Notes under the pieces: generated by a model
What the model saw: the letters and a program-made list of their open reading frames with translations, nothing else
The model's database searches: none
What the model was told of the DNA's origin: nothing
Source: Streptomyces milbemycinicus
GTDB taxonomy: Bacteria > Actinomycetota > Actinomycetes > Streptomycetales > Streptomycetaceae
DNA: 43,906 nt
Direction: 5' to 3'
NCBI RefSeq assembly: GCF_002154605.1
Contig: NZ_MUNE01000227.1
Location: 1-43,906, forward strand
In this document: positions 1 to 6,976 of the stretch, piece after piece
Position numbering within the stretch: the first letter of the stretch is position 1
How the letters are laid out: each line of letters begins with the position of its first letter
Translations under genes and position numbers: made by a program

Positions 1-2
1 CC

Positions 3-548
3 ATGGCGCGGCCCTGGCCCGCCGAGCAGAACACCCCGGGCCAGGGCCGCGCCATGGTGCGCGCCTCCGGCGAGTCCGCCGCCGTGATCCACGCGACGGT
101 CGGCCCCGGCCCCAACTGGTTCACCATCAGCGGCGTCAGCTACGAGCGGGAGACCATGGACCGCATCCGCGCGGCCATCATCAACGGCGGCTACGACTGG
201 CCCACCGGCCGCGTCACGGTCACCGTCGAGACCGTCACCGGCCGCCCCCTGGACAGCACGCACGACCTCGCCATCGCCTGCGCGATCCTCGGCGCGGCCG
301 GACACTACAGCCCGAACGCCATGACCGAGGTCGCGTTCATCGGCGAACTCGGCCTCGACGGCCAGGTGCGGCCCGTGCCCGACGTCAACGGAGCCGCCCG
401 CTCCGCCATCGCCGCCGGTTGCATGACCGCGCTCATCCCCGACGCCAACATGAGCGACATCGATGCTGCCGACATCGGCATCTACAGCGTCGAGAACGTC
501 GACCAGGCCGTGCGGGTCCTTCAGGCCTTCGACCGCGCCAACTCCTGA
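3..548 (+). CDS. Stand-alone ChlI-domain protein (start uncertain, may extend left)
   Basis: The 181-residue reading resembles the N-terminal ChlI domain of ComM/YifB-type proteins. It has a segment like the GLP-type fold entry (NWFTISGVSYERETMDRIR), then TGRVTVTVETVTGRPLDSTHDLAIA, the conserved F-x-GEL-x-LDG-x-VRPV core near residues 115-127, and an LIPDAN strand. The AAA+ ATPase and Mg-chelatase C-terminal domains of full-length ComM are absent, because the gene stops right after the ChlI fold. The open frame reaches the window edge: ATG at 3 and ATG at 54 are both possible, and the true start may lie further left. A strong hairpin follows the stop. Its role is unknown; in ComM the domain accompanies a helicase, so a DNA-processing function is only a guess. 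Confidence 0.65.
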   Translation: MARPWPAEQNTPGQGRAMVRASGESAAVIHATVGPGPNWFTISGVSYERETMDRIRAAIINGGYDWPTGRVTVTVETVTGRPLDSTHDLAIACAILGAAGHYSPNAMTEVAFIGELGLDGQVRPVPDVNGAARSAIAAGCMTALIPDANMSDIDAADIGIYSVENVDQAVRVLQAFDRANS

Positions 549-557
549 CCACCATCC

Positions 558-588
558 GGGGCCGGGGGCAGGCAGCGCCCCCGGCCCC
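558..588 (+). terminator. 12-bp perfect hairpin, loop AGGCAGC
   Basis: GGGGCCGGGGGC at 558-569 pairs fully with GCCCCCGGCCCC at 577-588 around a seven-base loop AGGCAGC. It lies just after the stop of the first gene. There is no U tract, as is common for actinomycete terminators. A hairpin with the same loop follows the next gene. Confidence 0.65.
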
Positions 589-627
589 ACACCCCGACCA
601 CCCCACCAGCGGAAGGAACCACCCCAC

Positions 628-1248
628 ATGACCAGCAAAGCCTTCTGGAGCGAGTACTTCGAGGACGCCTACCGAGAGGCCGGCCTGAAGCGGCGCGAGG
701 TCCTCGACCGCGGCCTGCTCCTCATCGCCCACGTGATCCGCGAAGAACTGCCCACCGCCACGGCCGTCAGCGTCAGGGCAGCCGACCTGACCGCCGTGCA
801 CGACGCCGAGAGCACGATCTGGCGCTTCAACGACGAGGCCACGAACGGCAAGCTGAGCGGCCACACCCGTGCCCTTGTACGGGACACGCTCCTCGACATG
901 CGTTCCTTCGCCCACACGGGTGCCCCGCTCCTCGCGGCCGACTGGAAGCAGGCCCTCGACGATCCCCACACGCTCCGCGTCGCCCTGCCCGCCGACCTCA
1001 ACAAGGACCAGGACCAGGAGCAGGGGGCCCCGGCGGCCGAGGAACGGCCGCACGGAACACCGGGGGAGGACGCCGGAACCTGCGCCCAGTGCCACCGGCT
1101 GCTGATCTGGGACGGGACCGGTAAGCGCGTGAACGACGAGTGGGGCGAGTACATCTGCTCCGGCCCCCGCCCGGGAGGCACCGAGTCCAACGTTCACATC
1201 CTGGCCGCACCGGAGACGCGCGCAGACCAGCCGACGGTGCAGAGCTGA
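628..1248 (+). CDS. Hypothetical protein with C-terminal Cys pair
   Basis: This 206-residue protein starts at ATG 628, preceded by GGAAGGAA at 611-618. I do not recognise a family. The first half looks alpha-helical (a WSEYFEDAYREAGLKRREVL opening and several amphipathic stretches). A low-complexity Gln/Glu/Pro linker follows, and the C-terminal segment carries CAQCHRLLIWDG and YICSG, a possible partial zinc ribbon. It lies between two hairpins with identical loops, in line with the small genes on either side. Probably an accessory or early phage gene; no function is claimed. Confidence 0.7.
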   Translation: MTSKAFWSEYFEDAYREAGLKRREVLDRGLLLIAHVIREELPTATAVSVRAADLTAVHDAESTIWRFNDEATNGKLSGHTRALVRDTLLDMRSFAHTGAPLLAADWKQALDDPHTLRVALPADLNKDQDQEQGAPAAEERPHGTPGEDAGTCAQCHRLLIWDGTGKRVNDEWGEYICSGPRPGGTESNVHILAAPETRADQPTVQS

Positions 1249-1267
1249 CCGCCATCCGTCCAGCAGC

Positions 1268-1298
1268 GGGCCGGGGAACAGGCAGCGTTCCCCGGCCC
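1268..1298 (+). terminator. 12-bp perfect hairpin, same loop as at 558-588
   Basis: GGGCCGGGGAAC at 1268-1279 pairs with GTTCCCCGGCCC at 1287-1298 around AGGCAGC. The stem differs from the 558-588 copy at several positions but stays perfectly paired, while the loop is identical. It sits 20 nt after the stop of the preceding gene. Confidence 0.65.
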
Positions 1299-1335
1299 TG
1301 CCCCGATCCAACCAGATCCACCCGGAAGGCATCCC

Positions 1336-1677
1336 ATGACCACCAGCGAGACCGCCACCCCGTACGCGGTGGAGACCACCGGCAGCGTCACCCTCGTCAT
1401 CGCCCCGACCGTGATCGCCGTCCTGGACCGCATCGAGCCCGCCGAGGGCGACGGCCCGGACAGCTACCACGTGCGCGACACCGACGGCGGAGAGCCGTAC
1501 GTGATCCGAGAGGCCGACGGGGTCACCCTCCGCACCACCAGGATCGGCGTTCTCCACCACCAGTGCGACCACGACATCGAGGGCGCCGCACAGTTCGAGA
1601 ACGAGGCGGGCGCCCTCATCTACGCCAAGCACGGGCTGACCGCGTGCTGGCCGTGCGACTTGGTTCCCCAGGACTGA
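1336..1677 (+). CDS. Hypothetical 113-residue protein
   Basis: Starts at ATG 1336 with GGAAGGC a few bases upstream. It has no recognisable domain. The composition suggests a small beta-rich soluble protein (alternating TGSVTLVIAPTVIAV and DGGEPYVIREADG strands), with HHQCDH and a CWPC pair near the C-terminus that could bind a metal. There is no signal peptide or membrane segment. It follows a hairpin and precedes another small Cys-containing protein. Good codon bias supports coding; function unknown. Confidence 0.65.
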   Translation: MTTSETATPYAVETTGSVTLVIAPTVIAVLDRIEPAEGDGPDSYHVRDTDGGEPYVIREADGVTLRTTRIGVLHHQCDHDIEGAAQFENEAGALIYAKHGLTACWPCDLVPQD

Positions 1678-1749
1678 CCAGCAGCAGACACCCACGAGGC
1701 TCAAGGCGCTCTGTCCTGGGCCTCACCTGCATCCAGAGAGAGAACCCCG

Positions 1750-2406
1750 ATGCGCCCCTTCCGCCTGCCCGACGCCCACCTCCCGAGCATCGCCGACGGC
1801 TGGACCTGCCGGGCCTGCTCCGCGCCCTGGCCGTGCCCGACGGCCGCCGACTACCTCACCCAGAACCAGTGCCATTGCGGCGCCCCCAGCTACTGGGAGA
1901 AGAACGGGCCCCGGAACTGGCACGTCGGCCCGAGCTGCTACACCGCGGCCGACGTCGTCCGTCAGCAGGCCGCCGACCTACGCACCTACCGCGACGCCTA
2001 CCCGCGCTACCCGCCGAGCCACTACTACCCGAAGAAGCCGCGCCGCCCGAAGTGGCCGCAGCCGGCGTACCAGCACACCCCGGCCGGGCCCGGCGACATC
2101 CAGCCCGGCACCTGGACGTGGGTCGAGCCCGGCGGCCTCTACCCCGGTTGGGGCGACATCCACCACCTCGCCATGGTCACCCGGCCCGGCCTCCCCAAGT
2201 CCGAGGTGTGGCTGATCCTCGACGGCACCGTGCACGACGTCCGCGCCGACCACCTCATCCTGTCCGGCCAGCCCCGGAAGGCCCCCGCGGACTGGTGGCA
2301 GTGGACGGCCGCCCAGCACCTCGAACAGCAGCCGCAGCCTGACCGGCAGACCGAGGACCGTACGGCGGAGCAACTCGACCTGTTCCCCGGCCTCCAGCCC
2401 GTCTAA
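1750..2406 (+). CDS. Zinc-ribbon-like protein with C-terminal QLDLF motif
   Basis: The 218-residue protein starts at ATG 1750 behind AGAGAGA. Residues 18-65 contain CRAC, CP, CHCG and a further Cys, consistent with a zinc-binding module. A Pro/Tyr-rich middle follows, then a small beta-rich domain (TWTWVEPGGLYPGW through DHLILSG) resembling phage or plasmid proteins that control ribbon folding. Residues 208-212 read QLDLF, which matches the known consensus of the bacterial sliding-clamp binding motif, QL[SD]LF. It sits six residues from the end, where such motifs commonly lie. Clamp binding is inferred from the motif alone. No catalytic domain is recognised. Confidence 0.7.
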   Translation: MRPFRLPDAHLPSIADGWTCRACSAPWPCPTAADYLTQNQCHCGAPSYWEKNGPRNWHVGPSCYTAADVVRQQAADLRTYRDAYPRYPPSHYYPKKPRRPKWPQPAYQHTPAGPGDIQPGTWTWVEPGGLYPGWGDIHHLAMVTRPGLPKSEVWLILDGTVHDVRADHLILSGQPRKAPADWWQWTAAQHLEQQPQPDRQTEDRTAEQLDLFPGLQPV

Positions 2407-2434
2407 GCCGCTCAACCCCCCGAGCCCTCCACCA

Positions 2435-2532
2435 CCCCAAGCCTCGGCAACGAGGCGGTCACAGGCGAAACTACGGCCCTCCCGTCGGCTCCCAAGGGTT
2501 GCTTTCCGTCTCACTCGCGAGGCGGCTTGGGG
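2435..2532 (+). repeat. Long inverted repeat in gene-free stretch
   Basis: CCCCAAGCC near 2436-2444 is matched by GGCTTGGGG near 2524-2532. The pairing can extend inwards through TCG/CGA, and a small GCCTC/GAGGC hairpin lies at 2441-2456. About 75 bases are enclosed. It occupies the 315-base gap between the 1750-2406 gene and the likely start at 2722. I see no convincing gene in that gap. It may be a terminator region or a structured RNA. Confidence 0.35.
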
Positions 2533-2721
2533 CGCGGTCAGGCGGGGAGGCCCGCTCGCCCACCGGTCGCCGAGCCTCCGCCAACGGGAACCCCCCTCCT
2601 GGGGTCACGCCAGTCTGGCCTGTGTAACTCGGAGGACGCCAACTCGGCGGGCAACCGTCGCCATGTGGCCTTGCTCGAACGGGAGTTGGATGCCGACGGA
2701 CTCGACCGATCGCTTCCGCCC

Positions 2722-3804
2722 ATGGATCATGGGCTCATGAGGCGACGTAAGGCAGCCCAGGGTGCCGCAAACCAGGTTGCACAGCTGCACGAGTCCTTCT
2801 TCGAGGACCTCACCAAAGAAGAGCGTGCAGCCCCAAGCGCTACGGCCATGAAATACGCGCTCGCTGTTTATGGGGACGGTAGCAGGCCCTTGGCTGATGC
2901 CAAACAGAAGGACAGAAGTAGATTCTATATCGGCCTTAACGTCGACCCACTGGAATTTGTCGCCATCACCAAGAAGGCGATTCTGGTGTCCGACACGCTC
3001 ATGCTGTCCCAAGACAGTACTGGGGAATATGTAAAACTGGGAGAATACACTGAGGCCCACCGTATTGCAGATGGTGCAAGCTATGGTGTCCCGATAACTC
3101 ATCATGCGGAGTACGGAATGCGCTGCACCGATCTAGAAGGTTTGGGCAGGTGGATTCTGGACTCCGAACAACTCATGAAGGCCGGTCTGCTCTGGTTTTT
3201 ACCACCCTATGTCAGGAGTACGTCATCGGGCACGCTCGGGTGGACTACACAGTCGTCCTTCCGGAGTCCGGTTGACTATCTCGTCAAGGACAGACGGGCT
3301 GTTGACGCTTCCGGAGCGACGCCCGTGAAAAGCAAGGTGATCCGACCGATCCTCGAAATGGAGATCCCCTACATCGACGGCGTTTCGTTGCGAGATTTCA
3401 GTAAGATTACGACGAATGAGTTTGACTCCTATTCTGCGTTCAAGAATCACCTGCGTCAGAAGCTCCTGGAGATGGACGATGCTATCGAGAATACGCAGTC
3501 AGCGACCAGGCTAGCCGCCTTGGAGGAGGAGATTAAGGGCGGAGTGGCAGAGGTCGACGCGAAGATGGGTGTTGCCTCTCGTGCGAGATGGTGGGCCAGT
3601 TCCGGCGCTACTCTATGCACGGTCACGGTTGCGCTCACGGCAGTGCAGGACCCCAAATTGCTCCCCCTTGTGGCTGCCACAGGAATGAGCAATCAAGGGA
3701 TCGGGAACCTATATGAGAGGTATCGCGAGACGAGGAGGAAGCAGTTTCGCGGAGAAAAGTGGTACTACATGTGGACCATCATGAAGGACGGGCGTCCGCT
3801 CTAG
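2722..3804 (+). CDS. Hypothetical cargo (moron-type) protein, lower GC
   Basis: The reading frame is open from 2527, but codon bias becomes convincing only near ATG 2722 or ATG 2737. Neither has a clear ribosome site, so the start is uncertain (360 or 355 residues). The protein has a helical N-terminal third and a central mixed domain (YIGLNVDPLEFVAITKKAIL, then an HHAEYGMRCTDLEGLGRWIL stretch). A predicted coiled coil follows (LRQKLLEMDDAIENTQ to EEEIKGGVAEVD), then a hydrophobic segment near the C-terminus. Base composition is clearly more A/T-rich than both sides, and the codon use is less biased, suggesting recent acquisition. I do not recognise a family. Position outside the packaging operon and isolated transcription fit a cargo gene, possibly for host interaction. 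Confidence 0.65.
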   Translation: MDHGLMRRRKAAQGAANQVAQLHESFFEDLTKEERAAPSATAMKYALAVYGDGSRPLADAKQKDRSRFYIGLNVDPLEFVAITKKAILVSDTLMLSQDSTGEYVKLGEYTEAHRIADGASYGVPITHHAEYGMRCTDLEGLGRWILDSEQLMKAGLLWFLPPYVRSTSSGTLGWTTQSSFRSPVDYLVKDRRAVDASGATPVKSKVIRPILEMEIPYIDGVSLRDFSKITTNEFDSYSAFKNHLRQKLLEMDDAIENTQSATRLAALEEEIKGGVAEVDAKMGVASRARWWASSGATLCTVTVALTAVQDPKLLPLVAATGMSNQGIGNLYERYRETRRKQFRGEKWYYMWTIMKDGRPL

Positions 3805-3887
3805 TTCTAGAGAAGTTCTCCTTCGGGCAAGTGATGTACGCTCTTGATCGTCGACCAGTTGCCCTGAGCAGCAGCGATGACCGGCAG

Positions 3888-3962
3888 GCGCCGGAGGTGT
3901 AACCGCCGCACGGCCCCCATTCCAGGGGGCAGGACCACGTTCAAGTCGTGGCCGACGCTCCA
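3888..3962 (+). tRNA. tRNA-like structure with unusual anticodon loop (possible tRNA-Gly UCC)
   Basis: The acceptor arm GCGCCGG (3888-3894) pairs with CCGACGC (3952-3958) except for one C-A mismatch. It is followed by T and an encoded CCA at 3960-3962. The D-arm is GTGT/GCAC, resembling the GTGTAACGG..GCAC arms of phage tRNAs but with the usual GG pair altered. The anticodon stem is GCCCC/GGGGC with an eight-base loop CATTCCAG. The T-arm is perfect: CCACG, loop TTCAAGT, CGTGG. Position 8 is A rather than the usual U. Reading ATTCCAG as a seven-base loop gives anticodon UCC, which agrees with the discriminator U73 typical of bacterial tRNA-Gly. It could be functional, degenerate or chance; the perfect T-arm, CCA and following hairpin favour a real or decayed tRNA. 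Confidence 0.4.
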
Positions 3963-3965
3963 AGT

Positions 3966-3999
3966 GAAGGCCCTCGCCCACCCCAGGGCGGGGGCCTTC
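3966..3999 (+). terminator. Strong hairpin directly after the tRNA-like element
   Basis: GAAGGCCC (3966-3973) pairs with GGGCCTTC (3992-3999), and inside it CGCCC (3975-3979) pairs with GGGCG (3986-3990), with one mismatch between. It starts four bases after the CCA end and precedes the packaging operon. Confidence 0.65.
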
Positions 4000-4089
4000 C
4001 GCATGCCCGCCGATCCTTGGTCCCGGGAGAAAGCCGCAGCTCGGCTACCATCTCCGCCCGCCTCAGACGGACGACCAAGGAGCGGTCTC

Positions 4090-5445
4090 ATGTTCCACGG
4101 CTCGATACCCGCGCCCCTCCGCTCGATCATCTACGAGCACGCCGGGACCTGGCTCGGAGAGGACATCTACGTCGGCTGCTCCGGGAACTTCACGATCGAG
4201 CGCGTGCTGCACGCCCGGTTCGGCAACGAGCGGCGCGTCCACGGCAACGACATCCAGGCCTACAGCTGCGCCCTCGGCTGGTACCTCGCAGGGGACGACC
4301 TCAGCTACACCCTGCGCGAGGAGTACGAGGAGTCCCTGGGCTGGCTCAAGCCGTATCTGGAGGACCGTACGGACCTCCTCGCCACCCTGATGCTCGGCAC
4401 CCGCTTCCTTCAGTACGTCGGCAAGGACGGCGCGTACTACCGGCGGATGATGGACGCGACCCGCGACCAGTGGGAGCGGATGCACGACAAGACCGCCACC
4501 AAGCTGCGGAACCTGGAAACCCGCCTCGGCTCGTTCTCCCCGGGCGACGTCCGCGACTACCTCGACCACGAGGTGCCCGCCGATGCCCCCGTGGTGATGT
4601 TCCCGCCGTTCTACGCTTCGGATTATCAGGCCCAGTTCGCGCCGATTGACGCCGCCTTCGACTGGCCCGAGCCGTCGTTCGACGAGCTGACCGAGGACGG
4701 CAAGGAACGCATCATCGAGCAGGTCCAGGACCGGCCCAACTGGGTGCTCGGCCTGCACATCGAACGCCCCGAGCTGCGCCACAAGCTGGCCGGCGTCGTC
4801 CAGACCGCGAACCGCGGCCTCCCGATCTACGTGTACGCCGCCTCCGGGCCGCGCCGCATCGTCCGGCCCCGCCAGCCCGTCGAGCCGATCCCCATGCCGA
4901 AGATCGGGCAGGGCGAGGAACTCGGCGACCGCATGACGATCCACATGCTCACCGGCGGCCAGTTCGCCGCGATTCGCTCCCAGTTCATGTCGAAGACGAT
5001 CAAGCCCGGCAGCCCGCTCATCGCGTGTGGGGTCGCCGTCGACGGCAAGCTGATCGGCGCCTTCGCCTATCTGCCGCCGAAGTTCGACCCGAACACCGCC
5101 TACCTGATGTCGGACTTCCCGGTGTCGTGGACCCGCTACCGGCGCCTGGCGAAGCTCATCGTCATGGCGGCCTCCACGAAGGAGGCGCAGCTTCTCATCC
5201 AGCGCTCGCTGTCCAAGCGGATCGACGGCTGGGCGACAACGGCGTTCACTGACCGGCCCAACAGCGCGAAGTACGGGCGTGGCATCCCCGGCGTGAGGCT
5301 CCAGAAGCGCACCGAGGCGAGCAGCAAGGACCCTGGCGACGGCATCCACCGCTACCAGCTCCAGTACGGCGGACCCCTCGGCACCTACGACCTGAACGAA
5401 GCCCTGACCCTGTGGAAGACCAAGCACGGCAAGGACATGCGATGA
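4090..5445 (+). CDS. Adenine-methyltransferase-like / Mom-like GNAT fusion, probable DNA modification or anti-restriction protein
   Basis: ATG 4090 follows AAGGAG with seven-base spacing, giving 451 residues; the longer open frame lacks a site. The N-terminal half has features of a D12-type adenine methyltransferase: VGCSGNF at 28-34 looks like the AdoMet motif I, and VVMFPPFY at 168-175 sits where the (D/N/S)PP(Y/F) motif is expected. The first residue there is Phe, so catalysis is uncertain. The C-terminal half (about 308-400) carries ACGVAVDGKLIGAF strands and a TAFTDRPNSAKYGRG stretch (384-398) resembling Mom-like acetyltransferase folds that alter adenine in phage DNA. The stop overlaps the next start as ATGA, coupling it to the ParB-like gene. 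Likely role: modify or shield phage DNA before packaging. The domain calls are from motif reading only. Confidence 0.65.
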   Translation: MFHGSIPAPLRSIIYEHAGTWLGEDIYVGCSGNFTIERVLHARFGNERRVHGNDIQAYSCALGWYLAGDDLSYTLREEYEESLGWLKPYLEDRTDLLATLMLGTRFLQYVGKDGAYYRRMMDATRDQWERMHDKTATKLRNLETRLGSFSPGDVRDYLDHEVPADAPVVMFPPFYASDYQAQFAPIDAAFDWPEPSFDELTEDGKERIIEQVQDRPNWVLGLHIERPELRHKLAGVVQTANRGLPIYVYAASGPRRIVRPRQPVEPIPMPKIGQGEELGDRMTIHMLTGGQFAAIRSQFMSKTIKPGSPLIACGVAVDGKLIGAFAYLPPKFDPNTAYLMSDFPVSWTRYRRLAKLIVMAASTKEAQLLIQRSLSKRIDGWATTAFTDRPNSAKYGRGIPGVRLQKRTEASSKDPGDGIHRYQLQYGGPLGTYDLNEALTLWKTKHGKDMR

Positions 5446-6380
5446 CCACCAGCACCAGCGACAAGCGCATCCGGCCCCGCCTCGTCCAGCGCGACCCCCG
5501 CACGCTCACCCGCCTCGCCGTCAACGCGCACTACCAGACCAAGGAGGAGTACGACCGGCTCGTAGCGAACATCCGGGAGGACGGCTGCCTCACCAGCGTC
5601 CCCCTCATCTACGGGGCCGGCGAATACGCCGAGGGCGCCGAGCTCATCGTCTCCGGCAACCACCGCTGCGACGCGGCCGTGGAAGCCGGCCTCGAAGAGA
5701 TCACCTGCCTGCTCATCGACGACCCGCAGGAGAAAGACCAGCTCATCGCCCGGCAGCTGTCGCACAACGCCATCACCGGCAAGGACGACCCGGCCACCCT
5801 CCAGCAGCTGTACGACCAGATCGAGGACGTGGACTGGCGGGCCTACTCCGGCCTGGACGACGCGCAGCTCCAGCTCCTCGCCGAAGTCAGCCCCGAAGGC
5901 CTCTCCGAAGCGAACCTCGACTTCGCCACGGTCTCGCTGATCTTCCTGCCCATGGAGCTGGAAGCCGCCCGCGAAGCCTTCGAGCAGGCCCGCCTCGGCC
6001 AGAACGAGAGCTGGCTCGCCGCACGCGCCGACTACAACCAGACCCTGGACACGCTCGCCTCCACCCACGCCGCCCACAAGGTCGGCAACGTCGCCACCGC
6101 CCTCCACGCCATCCTCGCGATCGTCGAACGCCACCTTGACGAGCTCCAAGAGGGCTACACGGCACCCGACGGCACCCACCTCCACACCGGGCACGTGGGA
6201 CTCGAGACCGTCCTCGGTGTCCGCACACTCCCAGCACCCGCCGCCGTCACCATCAACAAAGCCATCGCAGCCGCAGAAGGACGCGGAGAGATCGAGCAGG
6301 GGCAGGGCTGGCGCCTCCTCGAACGCCTGGCAGGTGAGTACCTCTCCGGCCCCAACCACGTCCCCAGTGAAGCGGCATGA
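5442..6380 (+). CDS. ParB/sulfiredoxin-fold domain protein
   Basis: The 312-residue protein starts in an ATGA overlap with the preceding gene. Residues 15-95 match a ParB N-terminal domain: RTLTRLAVNAHYQTKEEYDRL, then VSGNHRCDAAVEAG at 70-83 with the conserved G-x-HR motif (here GNHR), then a short strand EITCLLID. The rest is mostly helical, and it lacks the HTH and dimer parts of chromosomal ParB. Phage ParB-like proteins next to modification enzymes and terminase are known to occur; proposed roles include DNA binding, nuclease or nucleotide-dependent steps in base modification. Its stop overlaps the small terminase start (ATGA), so it belongs to the packaging operon. Confidence 0.8.
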   Translation: MTTSTSDKRIRPRLVQRDPRTLTRLAVNAHYQTKEEYDRLVANIREDGCLTSVPLIYGAGEYAEGAELIVSGNHRCDAAVEAGLEEITCLLIDDPQEKDQLIARQLSHNAITGKDDPATLQQLYDQIEDVDWRAYSGLDDAQLQLLAEVSPEGLSEANLDFATVSLIFLPMELEAAREAFEQARLGQNESWLAARADYNQTLDTLASTHAAHKVGNVATALHAILAIVERHLDELQEGYTAPDGTHLHTGHVGLETVLGVRTLPAPAAVTINKAIAAAEGRGEIEQGQGWRLLERLAGEYLSGPNHVPSEAA

Positions 6381-6973
6381 GCACCCGCCCACCCATCACC
6401 CTCGCCCCGGACCTGGACCCGTGGGAACGTCAGCCCAACGAGACCCCCCACAAACACGGCCAGTTCGTCACCTACCGGGACATCGGCAGGACCCGCACCC
6501 TGACCGAAGCCGCGCAGAGGCTGACACTCGCGTACGGGCACGTGAGGAACCTGGCCGCCCAGTACCGGTGGCGTGAGCGGGTCGAGGCGTACGACCGGCA
6601 CCTGGACCGGCAGTACGAGGCGATGTGGCTGGAGGAGCGCCGGAAGGCGGCCGAGACCGACGCCAAGATCCTCGGCGCGGCCATCGGCAAGCTCGCCCAG
6701 CGGCTCGGCAGCCTGCGCGCCGATGAGCTATCGGCCGGCGACTTCATCCGGCTGATGGACGTCGCCATGCGGCACCGGCGCGTCCTGTTCGGCGACCCCA
6801 CGGAAACGATCGCCGTTACCGGGCAGGGCACAGGTGCGCTGGCGCAGCACTTCGCCGACTTCGCACAGATGTCGCCGGAGCAGCGGCGTGCCCGCCTCGG
6901 GGAACTGGCGGCATCGGTGAACCAGCGGATCAAGGCTGTCGACGGCAGAGACGACGAGGACGAGGAGGGATAG
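6377..6973 (+). CDS. Terminase small subunit
   Basis: This 198-residue protein overlaps the preceding stop by four bases and ends four bases before the large terminase. Residues 20-75 contain an HTH-like region (YRDIGRTRTLTEAAQRL, then YGHVRNLAAQYRWRERVEAYDRHL), typical of actinophage small terminases that recognise the packaging site. A helical oligomerisation region follows (WLEERRKAAETDAKILGAAIG) and then an acidic tail DGRDDEDEEG. The assignment rests on this pattern and on the position immediately before an unmistakable large subunit. Confidence 0.85.
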   Translation: MSTRPPITLAPDLDPWERQPNETPHKHGQFVTYRDIGRTRTLTEAAQRLTLAYGHVRNLAAQYRWRERVEAYDRHLDRQYEAMWLEERRKAAETDAKILGAAIGKLAQRLGSLRADELSAGDFIRLMDVAMRHRRVLFGDPTETIAVTGQGTGALAQHFADFAQMSPEQRRARLGELAASVNQRIKAVDGRDDEDEEG

Positions 6974-6976
6974 CCC

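Noticed and set aside
433..1704. 423-residue minus-strand open frame across three plus-strand genes
   Set aside because: Ribosome sites, codon bias and hairpins support the plus-strand genes; long antisense frames are expected at this GC content. Similar antisense frames at 4063-5427, 9056-10657, 11720-12832, 12842-14080, 22750-25110 and 40293-42284 were rejected for the same reason.
3824..3864. GGGCAA/TTGCCC pairing as a second tRNA or terminator
   Set aside because: Only six pairs around a 29-base loop, with no tRNA arms inside.
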